Positions 1-10,262 of a DNA stretch of 27,757 nt are shown here, one piece after another. The notes beneath the pieces were generated by a model that was not told the origin of the DNA, searched no databases, and saw only the letters and a program-made list of their open reading frames with translations. A program made the position numbers and the translations under genes. Where the stretch lies: contig PS015024.1 of NCBI GenBank assembly GCA_048213135.1, positions 144,212 to 171,968 of the forward strand, given 5' to 3'. Every line of letters starts with the position of its first letter. Positions within the stretch are counted from its first letter, which is position 1. The stretch is from Reclinomonas americana ATCC 50394 (Eukaryota; Jakobida; Jakobea; Jakobida).

Positions 1-3000
1 CCGGGCTTCGACCTGCCAGCCTCGTACAAGGACTCGACGAACAAGACGCCGCTGATCTTCGTGCTCAGTGCCGGTGCCGATCCGCTGGCTGATCTCTTTG
101 TGTTTGCCGATGAGATGAGGTTCTCCAAGAAACTCGACATGATCAGTCTGGGCCAGGATCAGGGCCCCATTGCCGAGCGCATGATCCAGGCCGCCGTGGA
201 GAACGGCACGTGGGTGCTGCTGCAGAACTGTCACTTGGCCGTGTCGTGGATGCCCGCACTCGAACGCATCTGCGAGGGCCTGGAGGATGGCAGTATTCAC
301 CCGAACTTCCGTCTGTGGCTCACGTCCATGCCGTCGGATAAGGTCAGAAAGGGGAAAGGAGGACAGGGGAGAGGGGAAAGGGGAAAGGGNNNNNNNNNNN
401 NNNNNNNNNNNNNNNNNNNNNNNNNNNNNNNNNNNNNNNNNNNNNNNNNNNNNNNNNNNNNNNNNNNNNNNNNNNNNNNNNNNNNNNNNNNNNNNNNNNN
501 NNNNNNNNNNNNNNNNNNNNNNNNNNNNNNNNNNNNNNNNNNNNNNNNNNNNNNNNNNNNNNNNNNNNNNNNNNNNNNNNNNNNNNNNNNNNNNNNNNNN
601 NNNNNNNNNNNNNNNNNNNNNNNNNNNNNNNNNNNNNNNNNNNNNNNNNNNNNNNNNNNNNNNNNNNNNNNNNNNNNNNNNNNNNNNNNNNNNNNNNNNN
701 NNNNNNNNNNNNNNNNNNNNNNNNNNNNNNNNNNNNNNNNNNNNNNNNNNNNNNNNNNNNNNNNNNNNNNNNNNNNNNNNNNNNNNNNNNNNNNNNNNNN
801 NNNNNNNNNNNNNNNNNNNNNNNNNNNNNNNNNNNNNNNNNNNNNNNNNNNNNNNNNNNNNNNNNNNNNNNNNNNNNNNNNNNNNNNNNNNNNNNNNNNN
901 NNNNNNNNNNNNNNNNNNNNNNNNNNNNNNNNNNNNNNNNNNNNNNNNNNNNNNNNNNNNNNNNNNNNNNNNNNNNNNNNNNNNNNNNNNNNNNNNNNNN
1001 NNNNNNNNNNNNNNNNNNNNNNNNNNNNNNNNNNNNNNNNNNNNNNNNNNNNNNNNNNNNNNNNNNNNNNNNNNNNNNNNNNNNNNNNNNNNNNNNNNNN
1101 NNNNNNNNNNNNNNNNNNNNNNNNNNNNNNNNNNGGACAGGGGAGAGGGGAAAGGGGAAAGGAGGACAGATTGTGTGATGAGACGACTGTTGGTTGTCTG
1201 TGTGGTGTCGTGTGCGTGCACTCCCGCTGTGGATGTTCCTGTGCATGTGCGTGTCTGTGTGTGCGTGTCTGCGTGTTTGTGACTCTTGATCTCTCTTGCT
1301 CTCTTCCTCTCTCAGTTCAGGTATCCCGTGTGTATGCGTGCTACATGCCTGGCTGGTTGTTTTTCTCTATCTCATTCTTATTGTTCTTGCTGCTCCATTC
1401 ACGTATTTGTTCCGGTCAACGTGCCTCACTCAATGTTGTATCGTGTTCACGTACGCTTTTGCCTCACCCCCGCCCTCTTGTGCTCTCCTACAGTTCCCGG
1501 TCAGTGTGCTGCAGAATGGCGTCAAGATGACCAACGAGCCGCCCAAGGGCCTGCGTGCCAATGTGCGCTCCACGTACCAGCGCTTCACCGACAAGTTCAT
1601 GGAGCACTCGAAGATGTCGCAGCTGAAGCGTGTGCTGCTCGGCTTTGCACTCTTCCATGCCGTCATTCAAGAGCGCCGCAAGTACGGCCCACTTGGCTGG
1701 TGCGTAGAATGTTGGCGGTGGAGAGGAAGAATGAGACGGTCGTCACTCACTCGCCAATCGTGCAGGAACATTCGCTACGAATTCACCACTGGTGACATGC
1801 TCTGCGGTGTGAGCCAGCTGCGTCTGCTGTTGGACCAGTACGAGGAGCCGCCATACAAGGTCATCAAGACCCTCGTCGGTCACATCAACTATGGTGGTCG
1901 TGTGACAGACGACTGGGATCGCCGCGCGCTGATGACGCTGCTCGACGGTGTGTAATGCCACTCGTCCCCCCATTTGCATGCCTCGCATCGACTTACCATT
2001 CTGTGGCTGTGCAGACTTTGTCGGCGCGAAGCAGCTGGAGCTCGGTTACCAGTACACCCCGGTGCCAGAGTACTATGTGATTGAGAAGGAGACACAGCGC
2101 GAGTATCTCGACTGGATCCAGGAGCTGCCGATCAAGGCTGGTACGTGACGGGGACAGCGATGTGGTGCAATGCATTGGTTGTGTAGATTACGGTGCTCAA
2201 CCTCCACACACAGACCCGCAAGTGTTTGGTCTGCATGAGAATGCCGATATCACTTGTGCGCAGGCCGAGTCGTACGGCATGCTGGAAACGATTCTCTCAC
2301 TGCAAGCACGGTTCGTGTGTGTGTGCGCCTGCATAGTGTGTGTTGCCAAAGGCACTCACCTGTTTCCGTCTCCTTCGCCTCCACAGTGTGGCCACCAGCG
2401 GTGGACGCACACGCGAGGATGTGATTGGTGAGACCGCCAAGGAGATCCTCGACCGCCTACCGCCTGCATTCGACATTGAAATGGTGGCGGCCAAGTACCC
2501 GACGACGTACACGGAAAGCATGAACACTGTGTTGTTGCAGGAGGTGTGTGTCGCCAGCTGTTTGTGTTGACATGCATGTGTGTGTGAGTTACTCACTGTT
2601 CCCCTCGCGCCACACGCACACAGGCCATTCGTTACAACCGACTGATTATCATCATGAAGAAGACGCTGCCGGAGCTGCTCAAGGCTCTGAAGGGTCTGGT
2701 GGTCATGAGCGAGCAGCTGGAGAAGATTGCCAGCGGCATCTTTATCAACCGCGTTGCGTCTCCAGGGTCATTGCATTCTTCTCCAAGTCGTCATTTGCAC
2801 TCACTGCTGTCTGTGCGTTTATGCAGGTGCCTGTGGCTTGGGCGGAGAAGGCGTATCCGTCACTCATGCCTCTCGCCTCGTGGTACGAGGATTTGTTGAA
2901 GCGTCTGCAATTCATTCAGGTGCGCCGACCGCAGCTTGTGGCTGACATCGAGGTCAAAGGTTACTGACTGACTGTATTCTTGTTTGTGGCAGTCGTGGTA

Positions 3001-3063
3001 TGACCATGGTNNNNNNNNNNNNNNNNNNNNNNNNNNNNNNNNTCCTCCTCCTCCTCTCTCCTC

Positions 3064-3119
<56 letters not shown>

Positions 3120-3924
3120 TTCCCACTCACTCTCACTCCGCAAATCGTTGCACGCTCTCCTCTACCCCTCTCTTCTCCTTCCCTTCTTCCACATCCCTCT
3201 CCTTTCAACCCCCTCCCCCCTTCCCTTTCCCTCCACAAACCTCCACAGTGAGCACATAGTTCGTCGAGTGACCCGTGGTCGACAGCGTGCCGGCACGGGT
3301 GAGCGTCTTGTACACTGGGCACAGGTAGATGCCGGTGGTGGGCTTCTCGCGCAGCACCTCGGGCTTGAGCCAAATGACGGGCATGTCGGTGTACAGCTCC
3401 TTTGGTCTGGACTCGTCCAAGTAGCCAGCATCCAGATTCCATCGTGCGCCTTCCAGGAACAGACCGCGAATGTACACGCCGTCGGGTGGTGGTGTCGTCA
3501 GCGACGCCCACGGTTCGCGCACAATCACAAACGAGAAGCTGACGGTATCGATCGACACTTGGTGGCGACGAGCATAGTTTTGCAGCGTGCCTGGTGATGC
3601 ACACAGTCAGCCAAACCGCATGCTTCCTCAACAAAATGGCACACGCATCGCACCAGTGAGGAAAGCCTGCGGGAAGAAGAATCCGGAAATCCAGAAGCTT
3701 GGTGGCGTNNNNNNNNNNNNNNNNNNNNNNNNNNNNNNNNNNNNNNNNNNNNNNNNNNAATAGAAAGGGGGGAGAGAGAAAGAGAGATTGTGGATGTTCA
3801 TGGATATGGTGAACGAGTGACTGACGATCTCTTCCCTTTGTGCCCTCTGCAGTTGCCATCGGCGCAACCCGACAGCCACTGGATCAAGCGTGGTGTGGCG
3901 TTGTTCTGTGCACTAGACTTTTGA
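1..3924 (+). CDS. DNAH1: Axonemal dynein heavy chain, C-terminal part (5'-partial), DNAH1-like
   Basis: Motor subunit of an inner-arm axonemal dynein that slides ciliary microtubules. Only the last ~608 residues are present; the gene starts left of the window. Exons on +: 1-342, 1494-1699, 1766-1947, 2015-2140, 2214-2310, 2387-2543, 2624-2752, 2827-2919, 2993-3010 and, at the end, 3853-3924 (stop TGA 3922-3924). Two further exons (3708-3654 and 3590-3241) lie on the opposite strand in a contig between N runs and fit exactly between 3010 and 3853. Family signatures are the AAA6/C-terminal motifs VLLQNCHLA, FRLWLTS, FPVSVLQNGVKMTNE, PKGLRANV, FWISGFFFPQAFLTG, LTRAGTLSTTGHSTNYV and the ending HWIKRGVALFCALDF. 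The KELYTDMPVIWL stretch and the CALDF end resemble DNAH1 most. Dynein identity is near certain; the DNAH1 assignment is about 75%. The 745-bp gap in the first intron is flanked on both sides by the same GGGGAAAGG-rich repeat. Confidence 0.92.
390..1134. other. Assembly gap (745 N) inside a dynein intron
   Basis: A run of N within the intron 343-1493. Both flanks (350-389 and 1135-1170) carry the same purine-rich tandem repeat, so the missing stretch is probably more of that repeat. No exon is needed here: the protein reads on without loss from SDK at 342 to FPVSV at 1494. Confidence 0.85.
3043..3708 (-). other. Misoriented contig carrying two dynein exons
   Basis: This 666-bp piece lies between 32 N (3011-3042) and 50 N (3709-3758). 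Read on the minus strand it holds exon 3708-3654 (begins TPPSFWISG), intron 3653-3591 and exon 3590-3241 (ends NYVLTVE), followed by donor GTTTGT at 3240. The plus-strand contig before it stops at SWYDHG in phase 0, and the contig after it resumes with an acceptor at 3852 and LPSAQPD in phase 0. Flipping the piece gives one unbroken dynein C-terminus with correct phases at every junction. The GA/CT microsatellite at 3043-3115 probably caused the assembly break. Confidence 0.9.
3046..3115. repeat. CT/GA microsatellite
   Basis: TCC repeats followed by about 25 uninterrupted CT units next to the N run at 3011-3042. After re-orienting the contig this lies in the last dynein intron and faces the GA-rich start of the next contig (3759-3790). 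Confidence 0.95.
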
Positions 3925-4036
3925 GCTGTAGTTTGTTTGTTGTGTTTTTTCTCCCCATACTCTGTTTATGCAAACAAAGAAAAAGTGTACACATTTTCCC
4001 CCCTTTCATTAGTTGTGCATTGATGATGATTGATGA

Positions 4037-5915
4037 TTACAGTGGCGTCAGGTATCCATTCGACTTGTTGAGGATGGTGAGCTCCTCCACAAAGTCTTCG
4101 GCGCGCAACTCACCGTGCGCCATGAGGTCCAAGATCTCCTCCGTGGTGAACCACGAGGCTTGCAACGAGTCCAAATCGGCCTGAGAAGGAACACGTCAGC
4201 TCATGGGTGCAATCACCAGTGTATGCAACCAGCTGCGTCACTCCACCTCTTCAATGGTCTTCAGTGTGCCGCCAGTCAACCTAGTGCAGCACAAAGCAGT
4301 GTCAGAAAAAGAAGCAGTCCAGGAGGCAAGGGGAAACAGACTCACTTGCCCGTCACCGCAATCCGCAGCCAGTCTTGATCACCTGCGCGCGCTACATTGG
4401 TGAGCACAACTCAGACACTCTGACGCCCTCACCACACATTCATGCGCACCACTGTAGTGGGTGACCTTGACAATGTGCGTCGGCTTCAGGTCCATGCCGG
4501 CCTCGGCTTTGCAACATCTGATCGCCGCGTCGGGGAACGTCTCGCCCACGTTGACTTGCGCGGCCGGAGCGTACCATCTGGGGTTCACGGGGATCGTGAG
4601 GGGAAGGGGGATGGAGGGAGAGGGAGAGGGAGAGGGAGGAGAGGGGTGAAGAGAGAGAAGGGAAGGGACAGAAGCATGCAAGCAGAGTGAAGAGCCAGCA
4701 GAGAAGGAGGAAGGGAGAGAAGGCACAGTGGCATGCGAGTAGTGCGGAAGAAGTCAGGAGATCATCACAGAGGGGGAAGAAAAAGGACAGAAGCATGCAA
4801 TCACAGAGGGAAAGAACCAGCACAGAACGACATAGGGAGAAGGAGAGGGGGGATGGGAGAGAAAAGGGAGCAGCGAACAACAGAGAGAGACAGCAGGGAC
4901 AGATGCAAGAAGAGAGGGGTGTGCCGGCAGAGAACAAGTTAAAGAGAGAGAGACAGAAGGAAAGGAAAAGGGAAGCATGCAAGCAGAGAAGGAGCGGAGC
5001 AGAGAACAAGTGAAGGAGAAGCAGACAGGAAGAGAAAGGAATTGTCAGAATTATGCAACCACGGCACAGAAGGGGAGAAGACGAGGAGAAGAAGGGAGAA
5101 ATAGTATCGAAGCATTATGGCAGACAGAGGGAAAAGCAAGCAGAGAACGAGTGAAGGAGAGGGAGATAGGAAGGGAATGGAAAAGGGACGAAGCATGCAA
5201 GAAGAGAGGGGTGTGCCGGCAGAGAACGAGTGAAGGAGAGGGAGATAGGAAGGGAATGGAAAAGGGACAGAAGCATGCAACCAGAGAAGGAGCGGGGCAG
5301 AGAACAAGTGAAGGAGAAGCAGACAGGAAGAGAAGGAAAATTGACAGAAGTATGCAACCAGAGAGAGCAACCAGCAAAAGAACGACACAGAACGGCACAG
5401 AACGGCACAGAAGGGGAGAAGAAGAGAAGAAGGATAGAAGCAAAAGCAGAGAGAGCCAGAATAGATCGACACAGAGAGGAAGGTGCAACAAAGAACGGGG
5501 AAAGCGACCGAAACATAAGCAGAGAACGACAGAGGAGAAGAAGATGCGAGAAAGAAACCAACAAGCAGGCATGCGACAGGCACACCGCTGACGTAACTTG
5601 CCACGCGACGACTCCTACGATGCGCATATGTGTCCAGGAAAAAGCACGGAGAGACAAAGATTCGATGTTGGTGGACAGGGGAACACACACAGACGCAGGA
5701 ACACGCACACACCTTGGACTCTTGAATGAGGAGCATGCGTCCTTCATCGTCCTTGATGATGCACGACACGATCAGGCGTCTGCACGCACACGCAGTCAGG
5801 TTGTCATGAGTGACAGGAATGATTGGGGCGACGACGGATTCGGCAACCCGCCGCCTTGTTGCCCATCATCAATGCGGTCGCCTCGCGCAAAGAGAATCGC
5901 ATCCACGAGCGCATC
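4037..5915 (-). CDS. NUDT18: NUDT18-like Nudix protein with degenerate Nudix box (5' end unresolved)
   Basis: Human NUDT18 hydrolyses 8-oxo-guanine nucleoside diphosphates. Exons on the minus strand: about 5915-5848, 5779-5713, a 17-nt microexon 5614-5598, 4577-4450, 4382-4346, 4280-4247 and 4180-4037 (stop TAA). All phases agree. The chain reads RLIVSCIIKDDEGRMLLIQESK, then ESSRGK, then WYAPAAQVNVGETFP, and later TGGTLKTIEEADLDSLQASWF. This parallels NUDT18 (LLIQEAK, RECRGS, WYLPAGR, TGGILKTSKEADAESLQAAWY). The Nudix box is damaged: the family pattern G-x5-E-x7-R-E-x2-E-E-x-G reads here A-x5-E-x7-R-C-x2-A-E-x-G, so two of the metal-binding glutamates and the first glycine are gone. It may be a pseudoenzyme or bind nucleotides without hydrolysis. 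No in-frame ATG is evident at the 5' end, so a further upstream exon is likely. The gene is tail-to-tail with the dynein gene (112 bp between stop codons). Confidence 0.82.
4590..5590. repeat. Purine-rich degenerate tandem repeat in NUDT18-like intron
   Basis: About 1 kb of GA-rich plus strand (CT-rich in the gene's sense) built from variable units with a recurring GCATGCAA core (4675, 4795, 4975, 5191, 5272) and GAACAAGTGAAGGAGAAGCAG or GAACGAGTGAAGGAGAGGGAG arms. A block of about 55 bp near 5142-5190 recurs almost unchanged at 5222-5270. It fills the intron 5597-4578. The long open frames on both strands here are low-complexity by-products of the repeat. Confidence 0.85.
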
Positions 5916-6520
5916 ACACACACATACATACACACACGAGGAGGACACGAGCACAGGAAAAGGGAGGAGGAGGAGGGAGAGGGAGAGGGAGAGAAGAGTG
6001 TATCACGAACACACAAAGGCAAAAGAGAAACGCAACACTCGATGCATGGTGTGTTGGAAAAACTGGGAGGGAGCCGGCTGAGCGAGCGAGAGAGAGCGAG
6101 AGTGTGTGAGTGGCGCAGACAGCGAAGAGAGAGAGAGCACACAGGGCGTGTCCGCGCTGTGTTTTGTGTGTGTGTGCGCGCCGAGTGACAGTGTGCGCAA
6201 CTTTGGAGAGAACACTGGTGCGAGAGTCTACGAGCGCGGAAGGTGTTGAACGGGTGGTGCGCGATGAGAGAAAGCAACGAGAGCAGAGCAACGAGTGCGC
6301 ACAAGACTGAGCGATTGATTGATTGATTGGTGCGTTCGAAGTCTCGGACCCGGACGCCTTGCGAAGGCAGCGCAGTGCTTATCCCTGCGCCACAGTGCAA
6401 ATGCATCTAACGAAGCTTCACCCCGAATAATGTCCACATCTCCATTCTCTGTACACTCATTTTTCTACGTTTTTTCAACCTTGTTGCATTGCAAGTCGGG
6501 GCGCATCTTCTCGTCCTCGT
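5916..6520. other. Region without an assigned gene, with a tRNA-like element
   Basis: It holds simple sequence (GAGA, CACA and TGTG tracts, GATT x4 at 6313-6330) and the likely 5' end of the NUDT18-like gene. On the minus strand at 6392-6341 there is a Pol III A-box-like TGGCGCAGGGAT and a B-box-like GGGTCCGAGAC, followed by an ACCA and an AATC repeat tail. I find no convincing coding exon. Confidence 0.4.
6336..6400 (-). other. Degenerate tRNA-like sequence, possible SINE head or tRNA relic
   Basis: Reading the minus strand: TGGCGCAGGGATAA resembles a tRNA D-arm/A box. It is followed by a 4-bp stem closing a 7-nt loop CTGCCTT (anticodon GCC if real), a T-arm-like CCGGG-TCCGAGA-CTTCG with four of five pairs, and ACCAATCAATCAATC. 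The acceptor arms do not pair, so it is not a working tRNA. The A/B-box spacing and the short AATC tail suggest a tRNA-derived SINE or a decayed tRNA. Confidence 0.3.
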
Positions 6521-7249
6521 TTACACCGCAACGACCTGCGTTCCGTGGCCCACGCTGCTCTTCAGCACCTTGCGCAGGTTGGCAAGCAGCTGCGGGAATT
6601 TCGGGGAAATGAGCACGCGCGCAGAGGGTGTTATCAAAATGAAGAGGCACTTGTCACGACGCAACGTTGTAGTGGAAGTCAAAGTACTCCTCAAAGGTGA
6701 TCTTGCCGTCGTGGTTGGCGTCCAGCTCGCTGTGGATGGCCAAGCGTTAGTGTGTGAGTGAGAGACAGAGAGAACACAGAGAGAGGAGAGAAAAGAACGC
6801 ACGAAAAGTGCTTGTTGACGTGCTCCTCCTGATCCGGCGTCAGCGCGCTGGCGCTGCTCTGCTTGGTCCAGTAGTTGGCAAAGAGGCGACGCTGTGACAC
6901 ACAACACGTACGTGGTGGCGTGTGAGAGACGTCACAGTCAACACACACTGATTGTTGTCGCGCGCACAACGCACCAGCTCGGAGATGTCAAGCGTCTGGT
7001 TGCGGTCGGCGTCGATGAGGTCGAACTCCATGCGGCAGTCGCTCTTCAGGCGCTGTTTTGTGCGGTGGGAGAGGTGAGAAGGGATGATGTGCGGCACGCG
7101 TCGTGGGGAGGAGGAGAAGAAAACGCAACGTCAACGTTGGTCAGCTGCTCGTCGAGCCATTGGATCTGTGGTGAGAGGTGAGGGGGTGAGAGAGAGGAAG
7201 GGTGGAGGGTGGGAGGGTGGGAGGGAGACGAAACGTAAGCGTCAGACAT
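6521..7249 (-). CDS. Small two-EF-hand calcium-binding protein
   Basis: A predicted 116-aa protein in six exons: 7249-7235, 7165-7130, 7052-6975, 6891-6803, 6729-6666, 6589-6521, with all phases matching. The start is ATG at 7249, followed by SDAY, after which an intron begins GTTTCGT. Two canonical EF-hand loops are visible. Loop 1 is at residues 31-42 (D31, D33, N35, T37, D39, E42) and loop 2 at 76-87 (D76, N78, D80, K82, T84, E87), so both should bind calcium. The C-terminal exon encodes a basic helix (LLANLRKVLKSS). If the intron 6665-6590 were not spliced, the protein would instead stop at 6654 after VAS. I do not recognise a specific orthologue; it could be a calcium sensor in the cilium or cytosol, but nothing here shows which. 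It lies 75 bp downstream of the stop of the next minus-strand gene. Confidence 0.8.
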
Positions 7250-7324
7250 GTTTTTCTTCTCTCGCAAGACAGTTATCGAACGGCGGTTTCAATGTGTCGG
7301 CCGGTTTTGGAGGAAATCGCGGGT

Positions 7325-9123
7325 TTAATTGGCAAATCGTAGTCTACAGTACGACTCAATGCTGTTTCCTGCTAACAAAAACTCAACAGCCTCTGCGTCG
7401 ATGTCAAACGCAGCGTCCACGGACCGGCCATCAATGGCAACTGTCTGGCCACCGGAAATGCGATTGAGATGGTACAGTTTCTTCTTCTCCAGCTCGAAGA
7501 AACTCAGGCCGACACGGCGCGGCCCCGATTTCACCGGGTGCGGATAGATGTGCCACTGTCCCCAGTCTCCGAGGCACACGGTGATGTGAAGCGGGTCGGC
7601 TGCGTGCTTGTACAAGCCGGCGGATAGAAAACGCCTCGACGGGTCACACGCATCCCACAGTGCACGGAACAGCTCGGCTTGTCGGCGTTGATGATCTCCG
7701 TTGCTTTTGCACGTCTCCAGGAACTCGAGGAGTTTCTTGCCCGTGATATGGTGCCTGGATCCGGAATAACCGGTACCGTGAAACACGCCCTTCTCGTCGA
7801 CCAGGCCCACCGCCTGGCCGCTGTCACCGAAGACGGTGAAAGGAACCTGCAACGTAATGCAATAAGAACAGCGGTAGCAACTGCCGCTGATGAGAAGCAG
7901 AACCTTGCGAACGACACAGTAGGCCTGTTCGTATATCCTTGCCCTCGCCAGTCGCTTTCCCTCGAAGCTCAAGCCGACTTCGTCAAACGTGAACATGCGC
8001 CGAAGGTCCGCGATGTCAGGGATGAAATTGCCGGTCCGCCTCGTGTACTCGAGCCTGACGTGTTGGCGTTGCTGCTCCCGTACGTCTTCATCTGTGGCAC
8101 TCTGTGCGACGAAAACGACGACGAGATCACGAAATCAATTGCATCGAAATCTGCGCAGCGATGCTGCGAAAGAAGGCTGCTCTCACCGACGAAGAAGCAC
8201 CATCAGCGGAAGCTGAGCTGCTTGAATACGAAGTAGAACGGCTTGACGTGGCATTAGACGCAGTCTCATCATCGTCGTCGTCATTGTCTGTGGGCACCAC
8301 ACGCCGTCTTGGCGGTTCTGAGAAGGATCTCGCAATTCTTCCGTCGTGGTGAACTCGAGTCTGATCGGCCGGAAGGCGGCGTCTGTCGGCTCGAGAACGG
8401 CATGGCCCCTTCACCAGCTCCTCCCACTCAGCCTGACCACCTGTGGGGTCCTCAACCACAGTGTGCTCTCCACCTGTTGCAGCAGCAACTGCAGGCACCG
8501 CCGCCAGCGGTGGCTGCAATCGCGATCGCCATAATCAGTTCGAATTCATCGATCACACCTCAACAACGCAGCGACCGCGACATGCAGCATGAGGACATTC
8601 ACCTCAAAGCCCTGAAGAGTGCACTCCTGGGGACCCCTCTCTTGTGTCAGGCACGACAGAGCTGGCGACACATCTCTCACACGACTTGTTTGCAAGCCGG
8701 CGGCACAATCAATCGCGACTGCAGAGGTATGGCCGGCGCCAGACACTGGTGCCGCCGACAGCGCCCAGTGCGACACTGAATAGGAATCAGCCTCCTGGTC
8801 CACACCACTGCCGCTCGCCATCGCAATCGAAACAAACTCAAACTGGTGGAATTTCACAATCCGCACGCCTGGATCGATCCGGATAGCGCCTGCGCTATGC
8901 AGCTGTCACTTGCCAACACGTACACTTGTCACGAGCTTCCACGAAGATCACCAGCAAGTCTTATGTGCCCCATTTTCCAGAGAAACCGCCTTATGTAAAC
9001 ACACTGCCAGCAGGGAAAGCACTCGTCACCAGCAGCAGCGATCACCAATGGACACCTATCGTGGTGCATCAGGTGTTGATTGTACTCGTGAACAGGAAAC
9101 TGCACGCTGCGCTGCGACGCCAT
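7325..9123 (-). CDS. Uncharacterised 510-aa protein
   Basis: I do not recognise this protein. Proposed exons: 9123-8952, 8889-8576, 8513-8187, 8101-7904, 7846-7325, with matching phases and introns of 57-85 bp. The start MASQRSVQF at 9123 was chosen because it begins an open exon 60 bp from the divergent ABHD start. Visible parts are a stretch reading AIRIDPGVRIVKFHQFEFV after the first intron, then an acidic and serine-rich disordered middle (five D in a row, then S/T/A-rich) near residues 225-270. The last ~240 residues look folded (FIPDIADLRRMFTFDEVGL, ITVCLGDWGQWHIYP, FFELEKKKLYHLNRISGG). No signal peptide or membrane segment is evident. The last intron (7903-7847, 57 bp) is in frame without a stop and could be retained, adding 19 residues. 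The downstream half is more secure than exons 1-3. Confidence 0.55.
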
Positions 9124-9183
9124 TCTGATGTGCCACCATCTACAGAAACGGAAGCGATAGACCGACGTCATCACTTCCCTTGC
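9124..9183. promoter_or_regulatory. 60-bp shared divergent promoter
   Basis: Only 60 bp separate the ATG of the minus-strand 510-aa gene (9123) from the ATG of the plus-strand ABHD-like gene (9184). The spacer contains CGACGTCATC, close to a CRE/ATF half-site, and no TATA box. Both 5' UTRs and the core promoter must fit here or overlap neighbouring coding sequence, unless a start lies further inside. Confidence 0.55.
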
Positions 9184-9805
9184 ATGCTTTCGAACGCCCT
9201 CACCGCGCTCTCTCTCTTCAGCACCTCCGCCACCGTCTGGTGGTGGTTCTCCGCCGCCATCCTCGTCGTCGCCCTGGCCGCCTGGTGGCTCATCTCCTAC
9301 ACCACCTCTCTCGCACAACCTCCCGAACTCTACCACGCCCCCACCGACCGCAACCGCGAGCTCGTGCGCCGCTGTCCCTCGCTCAATCAGCGCTTCTATC
9401 CCACACCTTGGGCCACCAATGGTCACCTGCAGAGGTGTGCGCGATGTGTGTGAGAGAGAGTGATGACATCACACAATTTGACTGATGCACTTGTGTGTGC
9501 ATGCAGCATTCTGTACTCGCAACGCATGGCGCCAGAGACCAAGATCGAGCGGGACTTTATCCGCGCCTATGATGGGGGTTAGTTGTGAGAGAAGAAGGGA
9601 GAGAAGGGAAGAGGGGAGAGTGATGCAGTAAGAAGGAAGAGCTTGTGATGCAGTGAGAAGGAAGAGTTTGTGATTGCAGTGAGTGAGTGAGAGAGTGGAG
9701 AGTGAGTGAGAAGGGAGAGTGAGCGATTGCAGTGGTTGCAGCGACGAGAGGAAGACAGAAGAAGAGAAGGAAGATTGACGCATCAATGATCACTGATTGC
9801 AGTGT

Positions 9806-9861
<56 letters not shown>

Positions 9862-10212
9862 AAGAAGAGAGAGAGNNNNNNNNNNNNNNNNNNNNNNNNN
9901 NNNNNNNNNNNNNNNNNNNNNNNNNNNNNNNNNNNNNNNNNNNNNNNNNNNNNNNNNNNNNNNNNNNNNNNNNNNNNNNNNNNNNNNNNNNNNNNNNNNN
10001 NNNNNNNNNNNNNNNNNNNNNNNNNNNNNNNNNNNNNNNNNNNNNNNNNNNNNNNNNNNNNNNNNNNNNNNNNNNNNNNNNNNNNNNNNNNNNNNNNNNN
10101 NNNNNNNNNNNNNNNNNNNNACGTACGTAGGGTAGTAGAGAGAAAGGAAGGAGTAGAAGGAAGGAGGGAAGGAGGAGAGAGAGAGAAGAGAGAGTAGTCG
10201 TAGAGTAGAGAG

Positions 10213-10262
<50 letters not shown>

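Noticed and set aside
61-1530. Long open frame running through the N gap from the dynein exon
   Set aside because: It exists only because N is read as unknown residues. The true exon ends at 342 and the next begins at 1494.
2954-3859. 301-codon minus-strand frame over the dynein region
   Set aside because: It strings together two N runs and GA repeats. The only real coding parts are the two dynein exons of the reversed contig.
4687-6081. Several K/E/R-rich open frames on the plus strand and S/L/F-rich frames on the minus strand
   Set aside because: They are translations of the GA/CT-rich repeat intron, with no domain and no splice support.
6336-6400. Functional tRNA-Gly(GCC)
   Set aside because: The acceptor arms do not pair and the D and T stems have mismatches, so I list it only as a tRNA-like relic.
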